In this document: one piece after another, positions 42,630 to 49,504 of the stretch
Position numbering within the stretch: position 1 is the first letter of the stretch
How the letters are laid out: each line of letters opens with the position of its first letter
DNA from: an uncultured Clostridia bacterium
Lineage (GTDB): Bacteria; Bacillota; Clostridia; TANB77; CAG-508
Direction of reading: 5' to 3'
Assembly: GCA_934122125.1 (NCBI GenBank)
Contig: CAKOVW010000001.1
Span: 1-63,159, forward strand
DNA: 63,159 nt
The notes under the pieces: generated by a model
Database searches by the model: none
What the model was told of the DNA's origin: nothing
What the model saw: only the letters and a program-made list of their open reading frames with translations
Position numbers and translations under genes: made by a program

Positions 42630-43541
42630 ATGTTTGAAAATTTAACAATAAGTTTTAGTGGAATATGGAGTTCTTTTATAAGCTATATGACAGAACTTTT
42701 ACAAAATCCACTTAAACTATTAACTTTAGTATTAGATCTAGCAATTGTTGCTTTTATTGTATATAAATTTATTGTTTATGCTCAAAAATCAAGAATATGG
42801 CAATTATTAAAAGGAATTATTTTTATTTTAATAATTACAGCAATAAGTGAATTGCTTCAACTTAAAATATTAAGTTTTATATTAACAGCATTTATGCCAT
42901 ATGGAGTAATTGCATTAATTGTAATATTTGCACCAGAATTACGCAGAATGTTAGAGCAATTAGGAACAAATAAAATAACTAAATACTTTGGAATAGATAA
43001 AGACTTAGAAACAAAAACTAAAGAGGACGTATATAAAATTGTTATTGCAGCAACAGAACTTGCAAAAACAAAAACTGGTGGATTAATAGTTATAGAGCGA
43101 GATATTAATATAAATGATATTATAGATAGTGGAGTAAAAATAGATTCTGAGGTATCTCCACAATTAATAGTAAATTTATTTACTCCAAATACACCATTAC
43201 ATGATGGTGCAGTTGTTATATCAAATAATAAAATTGCAGCAGCTGCTTGTATTTTACCATTAGCTGATGACAAAGATATTGCAAAAGAACTTGGAACAAG
43301 GCATCGTGCAGGGTTAGGAATTTCAAAAGAATCAGATGCTATTTCAGTTATAGTATCAGAAGAAACTGGTAAAATTTCAGTGGCAATAGATGGAAACTTA
43401 ATAGCAGATGTAAAAGAAGATGCTCTAAAAAATATTTTAATAAAGCATGTAATAAACAAAAGGTTTGCAATAGAAAGACAAAGAAAAATAAGACAATTTA
43501 AAATAAAAAAGGATAAACAAGAAGCAAATGAGAAACATTAA
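42630..43541 (+). CDS. cdaA: diadenylate cyclase CdaA
   Basis: A 303-residue membrane cyclase that makes c-di-AMP from two ATP. Three transmembrane helices (about 33-50, 58-80, 82-102) precede the DAC domain with the catalytic DGA at 192-194 (PLHDGAVVI) and RHR at 224-226 (GTRHRAGLG). RBS AGAGG. In most Firmicutes the next genes are cdaR (YbbR) and glmM; here truA overlaps its end instead, so the regulator CdaR is absent from the operon. Confidence 0.96.
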   Translation: MFENLTISFSGIWSSFISYMTELLQNPLKLLTLVLDLAIVAFIVYKFIVYAQKSRIWQLLKGIIFILIITAISELLQLKILSFILTAFMPYGVIALIVIFAPELRRMLEQLGTNKITKYFGIDKDLETKTKEDVYKIVIAATELAKTKTGGLIVIERDININDIIDSGVKIDSEVSPQLIVNLFTPNTPLHDGAVVISNNKIAAAACILPLADDKDIAKELGTRHRAGLGISKESDAISVIVSEETGKISVAIDGNLIADVKEDALKNILIKHVINKRFAIERQRKIRQFKIKKDKQEANEKH

Positions 43542-44265
43542 ACTAACTATTGAATATGATGGAAAAGAATACAATGGTTGGCAAAAACAGCCAAATAAAT
43601 TAAATATTCAAGGAGAGATAGAAAAAGCTATTGAAAATGTAACAGGAGAGCAAGTAAACTTAATTGGCTCAGGGAGAACTGATGCAGGTGTTAATGCTTT
43701 TGGACAAGTTGCCAACTTTAAAATTGATTCGCAGTTTCCTATAGAAAAAATAGCTACAGCAATTAACTCTCAACTAAAGAAATCTATTCGTATAAAAAAA
43801 GCAGAGGAAACATCAGAAGATTTTCATAGTAGATATAATTGCCATAGTAAAACATACCATTATGTTATTGATAATTCAGAGCAAGGCACAGCAATTTATA
43901 GAAATTTAACATATCATGTTTCTCAAAAATTAGATGTAAGTAAAATGAAACAAGCAGTTCAATACCTTATTGGAGAACATGACTTTAGTAGTTTTAAATC
44001 TAGTGGAACAAGTAGTAAGAGCAGTGTTAGAACAATATATAATGCACAAGTAATACAAGAACAAGAAAAAATAGTTATTGAGCTTACGGGAAATGGTTTT
44101 TTGTATAACATGGTAAGAATTATAGCAGGTACATTAGTAGAAGTAGGACTTAATAGCATAAAACCAGAAGAAATTGAAACAATATTAAAAGCAAAAAATA
44201 GACAAAAAGCTGGGAAAACCTTACCTCCGCAAGGATTGTTCCTAATGAATGTAGAATATAATTAG
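43528..44265 (+). CDS. truA: tRNA pseudouridine(38-40) synthase
   Basis: A 245-residue TruA: IEYDGKEYNGWQKQPN near the N-terminus, the catalytic Asp D52 in SGRTDAGVNAFGQ, and the C-terminal GNGFLYNMVRIIAGTLVEVG. It modifies U38-U40 in the anticodon arm. It overlaps cdaA by 14 bases, so it is translationally coupled to it; a terminator follows. Confidence 0.97.
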   Translation: MRNIKLTIEYDGKEYNGWQKQPNKLNIQGEIEKAIENVTGEQVNLIGSGRTDAGVNAFGQVANFKIDSQFPIEKIATAINSQLKKSIRIKKAEETSEDFHSRYNCHSKTYHYVIDNSEQGTAIYRNLTYHVSQKLDVSKMKQAVQYLIGEHDFSSFKSSGTSSKSSVRTIYNAQVIQEQEKIVIELTGNGFLYNMVRIIAGTLVEVGLNSIKPEEIETILKAKNRQKAGKTLPPQGLFLMNVEYN

Positions 44266-44308
44266 AATTTTTATGTAGTATAAACTACGTAAAAGTTCTT
44301 ATTTTTTG
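44264..44308 (+). terminator. terminator after truA
   Basis: Stem AGAATTTTTATGTAGT/ACTACGTAAAAGTTCT with G-T pairs, ATAA loop, then a T run. Confidence 0.7.
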
Positions 44309-44318
44309 ACTTTTTTGT

Positions 44319-44346
44319 AACTATTGTTAATAAAAATACATACAAT
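44319..44346 (+). promoter_or_regulatory. candidate SigE promoter upstream of the small membrane protein gene
   Basis: AACTATT (for KMATATT, 5/7), 13 bases, CATACAAT (perfect SigE -10). No good SigA pair fits the same region. It would place the gene in the mother-cell sporulation programme. Confidence 0.4.
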
Positions 44347-44376
44347 ATAGCAAATAAACTAAGAGAGGAGAAAAAT

Positions 44377-44784
44377 ATGAACACATTATTGTTATTTTTT
44401 GCTCTTCCTGTTGCTACTATAATATTAGCCATTGTATTACAGAAAATTTTAAATAATCCTTTATTGGTGGCAGCAACATTTTTTGCAATTTATTTAATTG
44501 TAACCTTTGCTGCTTTTGATGCGAGCTTTTTAGTGTATGCAATAGCATATACTATACTTGCTTATATAACTGCTGTTTTAACAAGAATAATTTGCAGGCT
44601 TTTAAAAATGCTGGCAAATCAAAATAACTGCACTTATCGAGTAACAGAAAGACCAATTACTATTAGTACAAATTTATCTAGTGATGGAAATGATTTAACA
44701 AGCAATACTACTTTATTAACAAACTCAGCATCAGCTAATAATTATAATGGGGGAAATTGCGGTTGCAATTGTAGAAGAAGATAA
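44377..44784 (+). CDS. small multi-pass membrane protein with Cys/Asn-rich tail
   Basis: A 135-residue protein with three or four hydrophobic helices in the first ~85 residues (LLLFFALPVATIILAIVLQKIL, LVAATFFAIYLIVTF, SFLVYAIAYTILAYITAVL), resembling DUF2651-type membrane proteins. A ~50-residue polar tail follows that ends in GGNCGCNCRRR. RBS GAGAGGAG. It stands alone between two terminators and behind a possible SigE promoter. The Cys-rich end could bind metal or cross-link in a spore layer; function unknown. Confidence 0.75.
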   Translation: MNTLLLFFALPVATIILAIVLQKILNNPLLVAATFFAIYLIVTFAAFDASFLVYAIAYTILAYITAVLTRIICRLLKMLANQNNCTYRVTERPITISTNLSSDGNDLTSNTTLLTNSASANNYNGGNCGCNCRRR

Positions 44785-44803
44785 AAATACATGAATATTA
44801 CTT

Positions 44804-44837
44804 AAAAGGCACTTTTCGTAAGGAAAAGTGCCTTTTT
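44804..44837 (+). terminator. terminator before the filament locus
   Basis: AAAAGGCACTTTTC...GAAAAGTGCCTTTTT; strong stem with T run. Confidence 0.85.
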
Positions 44838-44901
44838 AAAGAATAAATATTACAAAAATATTACAAATACATTAAGTTTATATTACAAACAATTTATTTT
44901 A

Positions 44902-44930
44902 TTGTTTTTAGGGGAAAAATGTTGTAAAAT
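44902..44930 (+). promoter_or_regulatory. SigA-type promoter of the Tad-like filament operon
   Basis: TTGTTT, 17-base spacer, TAAAAT, 45 bases before the first gene of the locus. Confidence 0.6.
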
Positions 44931-44975
44931 TAATATTAAGTAATAAAATCACAAATTACAAGGGGGAAAACGAAA

Positions 44976-45911
44976 ATGGCAATGAATCCAATGCAAAAAA
45001 AGGCTCAAAACTCATTTCTTTTAGGAATGTTAGTAACACTATTAATTACAGGAATTATTATAGGACTATTAATAGTTCAATTGACTAAACTAACTAAACA
45101 ACAAAAAGAAAAGGAAGCAAATTTAAAACAAGTTTATGTAGTGTCAACAGATATAAATTCAGGAGATACTATAACATTAGATAAATTAAGCTCAAAAACA
45201 GTAGACGCTAGTTTGATTCCAGCTAATGCTTTAAGTGCTAAAGAATTAGAATCAAAATCTAATGTTACAGATGAAAGTGGAAATGTTGTAAAAAAAGTAA
45301 ATATTATTTCAAAAATAAGTTTGAAATCAGGAACTGTTATTACAACAGATATGGTTAAAACAGAGGGAGAACTTACAAATGATATAAGAAAAGTAGAGTA
45401 TACTGCAATAACCCTTACATCTAGACTAAAAACAGGAACATATATAGATGTTCGTCTAAGATTACCAAGCGGAAGCGACTATGTTGTTGTATCACATAAA
45501 AAGATAGAAATACCTGAAATTGATGATGTTCCATCTACAGATACAATGTGGCTTGAATTGTCAGAGGATGAAATATTAACACTAAATTGTGCCATTGTAG
45601 AATCATATAAAATGCAAGGATCTTTATTATATGCAGTAGAATACATAGAACCAGGATTACAAGGAAAAGCAACAGTAAGCTATTCACCAAACAATGAAGT
45701 ATATGATTTAATACAAAAAGATCCTAACTGTGTTCAAACAATAGTTAATGAAATTACAGCAAGAAATAGGGCAATTTCTAGAAATAATATAAATGAAGAA
45801 TTAAAACAAAATACAGAAACATCAAAAGAAGATGTAATTTCTGGAGTAGAAGAAGAAATTAAAAAGATACAAGAAGAAAGACAAAAATATTTAGACTCAC
45901 TAGGTGGATAA
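44976..45911 (+). CDS. CpaB/RcpC-like pilus assembly protein with SAF domain
   Basis: A 311-residue membrane-anchored protein. One transmembrane helix (about 14-37) is followed by a SAF domain (about 48-125; VYVVSTDINSGDTITLDKLSSKTVDASLIPANAL is typical) and an RcpC/CpaB-like beta domain (about 135-230; TAITLTSRLKTGTYIDVRLRLPSG). A charged, helical tail rich in Glu/Lys ends the protein. CpaB/RcpC proteins hold the periplasmic or cell-wall part of Tad pili; in a Gram-positive there is no secretin and it may line the exit path through peptidoglycan. First gene of the locus, with a GGGGG RBS. Confidence 0.8.
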   Translation: MAMNPMQKKAQNSFLLGMLVTLLITGIIIGLLIVQLTKLTKQQKEKEANLKQVYVVSTDINSGDTITLDKLSSKTVDASLIPANALSAKELESKSNVTDESGNVVKKVNIISKISLKSGTVITTDMVKTEGELTNDIRKVEYTAITLTSRLKTGTYIDVRLRLPSGSDYVVVSHKKIEIPEIDDVPSTDTMWLELSEDEILTLNCAIVESYKMQGSLLYAVEYIEPGLQGKATVSYSPNNEVYDLIQKDPNCVQTIVNEITARNRAISRNNINEELKQNTETSKEDVISGVEEEIKKIQEERQKYLDSLGG

Positions 45912-45930
45912 AAAATAAATGGAGGTATAT

Positions 45931-46632
45931 ATGAAAACAATAGGATTTATAGGGGCATATGATAAAACAGATTTGTTAATGTATATAGCAAAGATATTTG
46001 CAAGCATGGATAAAAAAGTTTTAATAATTGATACTACTATTTTACAAAAAGCAAAATATATTGTTCCAGTAATATCTCCAGCTAAATCTTATATAACAAG
46101 TTTTGAAAATATAGACATTGCAGTAGGCCTTTATGATTATAAAGACATAAAAAATTATTTAGGAATTCCAGAACATGCAGTACTAGACTATGATTATATA
46201 TTTATAGATGCAGATTCAATACAAGGAATACAAAATTTTGATATAAAAACTTTTGATAAAAATTATTTTGTTAGCGGATTTGATGCATATTCTTTAAAAA
46301 GAGGACTGGAAATATTATCTGAAATAAATGAAACTTTAGAATTAAAGAAAATATTATTTTCAAAGAATTTATCATATGACGAAGAAGAATATTTTAACTA
46401 TTTGGCACTAGGAGCAAAAGTTAAATGGGATGAAGAAACAATATATTTCCCATTTGAACAAGGAGATCAAGGAGTTATTATAGAAAACCAAATGACTCAA
46501 AAAATAAAGTTTAAAAAATTAACTGAATTATATAAAGATAGCTTACTTTATATAGCAAATGAATTGCTAGAAGATGAAAAAGAGGCAGGAAATTTGAAAA
46601 AAATATTTAAACAATTAGAAAAAGGAGTTTAA
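45931..46632 (+). CDS. TadZ/MinD-like protein with degenerate P-loop (first copy)
   Basis: A 233-residue protein with a ParA/MinD-like alpha/beta fold: MKTIGFIGAYDKTDLLMYIAKIFAS has the strand-loop-helix of a Walker A but not GKG(G)xGKT, and KVLIIDTTI and YDYIFIDADS mark the following strands. ATP binding is therefore doubtful. TadZ-like proteins of this kind place Tad machinery at the cell pole. ATG 45931 with GGAGG 5 bases upstream is preferred to ATG 45919. It is 19 bases after the CpaB-like gene and 6 bases before a second, related protein. Confidence 0.7.
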   Translation: MKTIGFIGAYDKTDLLMYIAKIFASMDKKVLIIDTTILQKAKYIVPVISPAKSYITSFENIDIAVGLYDYKDIKNYLGIPEHAVLDYDYIFIDADSIQGIQNFDIKTFDKNYFVSGFDAYSLKRGLEILSEINETLELKKILFSKNLSYDEEEYFNYLALGAKVKWDEETIYFPFEQGDQGVIIENQMTQKIKFKKLTELYKDSLLYIANELLEDEKEAGNLKKIFKQLEKGV

Positions 46633-46638
46633 AACCTA

Positions 46639-47478
46639 ATGGCAATTATAACTTTTTGTAGTAATGAAATAAAAGAAACAGGACAAACTTTATCTTTAGC
46701 TGCAATTGCAGCATATATGGCAATAGAGCATAATTATAAGATACTAATTGTTTCTACTAGTTTTAACGAATTAACATTAGAAAATTGTTTTTGGGAATAC
46801 GAAAAAATAAGACCAACAGGACTTATAAAAAAAGATGAAAAAGTTGGCATAGAATCTGGAATAGAAGGATTAGTAAAGGCATTAAAAAGTAATAGAACAA
46901 GTAATGAAATTATAAAAAACTATTCAAGAATTGTTTTAAGAGATAGACTAGATGTTTTAATATCGCCAGCTACAAAGTCTTATCAAGAATATAGTGAAAT
47001 AGCAGAAAACTATGTAGATATTTTGCAAACAGCAAAAAGATATTATGACTTAATTTTTGTTGATTTAAATAAAAAAATGCCAAGAAAGGAAATGGCAGCT
47101 GTTTTACAATTGTCAGATGTAATATTGGTAAATATAACTCAAAAATTAAAATCCATGAATGATTTTATGACATTAAGAGAAACGAATGACTTTTATAAAA
47201 GAAAGAATATTATGCTTACAATAGGAAGATATGATGAAAACTCAAAATATAACGTAAAAAACATTACAAGATATTTAAAAGAAAAAAAGATGGTTTCAGC
47301 AGTACCTTACAATACTCTATTTTTTGAAGCATGCTCAGAAGGTCAGATTATTGAGTTTATATTAAAAGCTAAAAATATTTCAGATGTAACAGATAGTAAT
47401 AATATTTTTATAAAAGAACTAAAGTCATTAGATGAAAACATAATGTTTAAATTACAGGAGTTACAAATGAAAATGTAG
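46639..47478 (+). CDS. TadZ/MinD-like protein with degenerate P-loop (second copy)
   Basis: A 279-residue MinD/ParA-like protein: the Walker A position reads CSNEIKETGQTLSLAAIAAYMA, keeping the K(x)TG(x)T pattern but replacing the canonical GKT. KILIVSTS, YYDLIFVDLNKK (Walker B-like) and DVILVNITQKLKSMNDF follow in the usual order. It is longer than its upstream neighbour and nearer to canonical MinD. Together with it, it probably forms the positioning or regulatory module for the TadA motor encoded next. Whether it binds nucleotide is uncertain. Confidence 0.7.
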   Translation: MAIITFCSNEIKETGQTLSLAAIAAYMAIEHNYKILIVSTSFNELTLENCFWEYEKIRPTGLIKKDEKVGIESGIEGLVKALKSNRTSNEIIKNYSRIVLRDRLDVLISPATKSYQEYSEIAENYVDILQTAKRYYDLIFVDLNKKMPRKEMAAVLQLSDVILVNITQKLKSMNDFMTLRETNDFYKRKNIMLTIGRYDENSKYNVKNITRYLKEKKMVSAVPYNTLFFEACSEGQIIEFILKAKNISDVTDSNNIFIKELKSLDENIMFKLQELQMKM

Positions 47479-47500
47479 TCAAAAAGAAAGGAGCCTAAAA

Positions 47501-48673
47501 ATGCTTAGAATACTTTTGATAATAATTGTTCTTCTTATAGCTGCTTTTTTAATATATCAATTTCTAAAGAAAAGAAAAAATGAACAAGAAGAAGTAGAAA
47601 TAGAAGTTGATGATAAAACTTATACATTAGATATGATGAAAGATTTTGTCAAAAAAAGATTAGATGAAATCACTAAAATCAACCTATATGATATTGGGTT
47701 ATCTGAAGAAGAACTAAAAAGAAGAAAACAGAAAAAATATGAATTAAAAAAGGCTTTAAAAGGCTGTACATATGGAGATGTTAATGACAAAAAGTATATT
47801 AAGGAATTAATATATGACTTGCTATCAAGAGAATACAATGTAAACGAAACTAACATATCAAAGGCAATTCCTTTTGACATACCATCGCTTTTAACAGCAC
47901 AAGATAAATTTGATATTATATTATATATGTATAAAAACGAATTTGGATATGAAGCATTACCAGAGATTATAAAGAAATATAAACTAGATGATTTAAAATA
48001 CATAGAGGGTGAAGCAAAGCCTTGTTATGTAATTACAGCAGAAGAAATAAATAAAATATATGACCAAGAAAATTTTATACTTACATTTGCAGATAAGTTA
48101 AATGTAGTAGTACAAAGAATTTATCAACATTACAAAGGATACAGTGCAATAGATGAAATAAGAGATATGAATATAGATGGTATTTCTGGTGGTGTTTCTG
48201 GACTTCCAGAATCTTTCTTAAGCCAAGTAGCACAAACAGAGGGAGATTACTTAAATCAAATAGCAGAACATAAAGTTCCTCGTGCATGTGATAGTATTTG
48301 GATTATGTTCCATGGTAAATCAATTCGTTTAGCATTTCTATCATTTGGAACAGAAGCAGAATTAAAAAGAGTTTGTCAAAATATTTATAAATACAACAAT
48401 CCAGGTCAATTATCAGATACAAACGGATTTAAAATTAATGAAATGAAAGATGGTTCTCGTGTAGTTGTTGTAAGACCAAGTATGTCTGAAACATGGGCAT
48501 TCTTCGTAAGAAAATTTGACGTAAAACGTGCTTCACTAGAACAAATTATACGTTTCCCTGGAAAAGACGAAGCAATTGATTTACTAAAATACTTAGTAAA
48601 GGGTGCAAGAATTATATCACTAACTGGTGAACAAGGATGCCGGAAAAACAACAATGCTTATGGCAATGATTGA
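47501..48673 (+). CDS. TadA/CpaF-like secretion ATPase, N-terminal part up to a frameshift in Walker A
   Basis: A 390-residue frame that is the first 60% of a TadA-family hexameric ATPase. It begins with an unusual transmembrane helix (MLRILLIIIVLLIAAFLIYQF), then a ~180-residue helical region and the TadA N-domain core (RIYQHYKGYSAIDEIRDMNIDGISGGVSG; WAFFVRKFDVKRASLEQIIRFPG). It reads normally to LTGEQG at about residue 380, then leaves the frame exactly where Walker A GxxxxGKT should be, giving a short nonsense tail. One base too many at TGCC (48638-48641) explains this: dropping it restores GEQGCGKTT, joined to the downstream frame. RBS AAGGAG. Confidence 0.85.
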   Translation: MLRILLIIIVLLIAAFLIYQFLKKRKNEQEEVEIEVDDKTYTLDMMKDFVKKRLDEITKINLYDIGLSEEELKRRKQKKYELKKALKGCTYGDVNDKKYIKELIYDLLSREYNVNETNISKAIPFDIPSLLTAQDKFDIILYMYKNEFGYEALPEIIKKYKLDDLKYIEGEAKPCYVITAEEINKIYDQENFILTFADKLNVVVQRIYQHYKGYSAIDEIRDMNIDGISGGVSGLPESFLSQVAQTEGDYLNQIAEHKVPRACDSIWIMFHGKSIRLAFLSFGTEAELKRVCQNIYKYNNPGQLSDTNGFKINEMKDGSRVVVVRPSMSETWAFFVRKFDVKRASLEQIIRFPGKDEAIDLLKYLVKGARIISLTGEQGCRKNNNAYGND

Positions 48674-49475
48674 AAATATATATGAAACAATGAACTTACG
48701 TATCACAGAAACTGCATTCGAGCTTCATTTAAGAAAAATATATCCAACAAGAAACATATTATCAATGAGAGAAACAGAAACAGTTTCTGGACAAGACTGT
48801 CTAGACGTTCAGAAAAAAACTGATGGTTCTGTTAATATCATCGGTGAGGTTGCAACAGACCCTGTTGCTTCATGGATGATACAATCAGCACAAGTTGCTT
48901 CTAAGTTTACACTATTTACTCACCATGCTAAAACATTTCCAGACTTAGTTACAGCACTTCGTAACTCAATGTTAAGAGCAGGAGTATTTAAAGATGAAAA
49001 AACAGCAGAAGAACAAGTAGTACAAGTATTAAACTTTGATATTCACTTAGTAAAAGACTTTAGAGGTAGAAGATACATAGAGAGAGTAACAGAATGTATT
49101 CCAGTAGAAGAAAAAAATGAGTATACTTATGACTATAGAAAAGAAAAAACTATAGAGGGTAAACTTGATAAGTTTATGGACAATGCAACTGTATTCTTTA
49201 CTAAAACTACAAATAGAGAATTATTTAAATATAGAAATATAATGGAATATCATGATGGAACTTATGTACTTACAAATCCTATATCAGAGGCTAATATAAA
49301 AGCTATGAGAACAAACATGGATGATACTGATGTACAAGGATTTGATGATTTCTTACAAAGAAATTGGGGAATAAAACCTCCAAAAGAAATTGATTATGAT
49401 GAAGAATCACAATTAACTAAACCAGTACAAGCAGAGCCTAAAAAAAGAGGAAGAAAACCAAAAAACAAAGTATAA
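48627..49475 (+). CDS. TadA/CpaF-like secretion ATPase, C-terminal part after the frameshift
   Basis: Continuation of the TadA ATPase in the +1 frame, about 275 residues. It opens within Walker A (GKTTMLMAMIEN) and carries the Asp-box/Walker B region (VNIIGEVATDPVASW), the His-box (FTLFTHHAKTFPDLV), and the C-terminal ATPase arm (LVKDFRGRRYIERVTECIP). A ~130-residue Lys/Asp-rich extension ends in KKRGRKPKNK. There is no RBS for an independent start, so this is not a separate gene but the rest of the upstream frame; together they would give about 657 residues. Either a sequencing or assembly indel or a real mutation explains the split. Confidence 0.85.
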   Translation: MNKDAGKTTMLMAMIENIYETMNLRITETAFELHLRKIYPTRNILSMRETETVSGQDCLDVQKKTDGSVNIIGEVATDPVASWMIQSAQVASKFTLFTHHAKTFPDLVTALRNSMLRAGVFKDEKTAEEQVVQVLNFDIHLVKDFRGRRYIERVTECIPVEEKNEYTYDYRKEKTIEGKLDKFMDNATVFFTKTTNRELFKYRNIMEYHDGTYVLTNPISEANIKAMRTNMDDTDVQGFDDFLQRNWGIKPPKEIDYDEESQLTKPVQAEPKKRGRKPKNKV

Positions 49476-49504
49476 ACATAAGAAACGCGAGGTGATTTTA
49501 AGAT

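Noticed and set aside
42857..43459. A 200-codon minus-strand frame inside cdaA
   Set aside because: The cyclase on the plus strand is certain; no RBS or similarity for the antisense frame.
48627..48680. Independent gene start for the second half of TadA
   Set aside because: The GTG at the start of the frame has no RBS and lies inside Walker A; the ATPase domain cannot work from there.
48600..48690. Programmed frameshifting as the explanation of the TadA break
   Set aside because: There is no slippery heptamer, no upstream Shine-Dalgarno-like stimulator at the right spacing and no clear downstream pseudoknot; a one-base indel is the simpler explanation, although recurrence in relatives was not tested.
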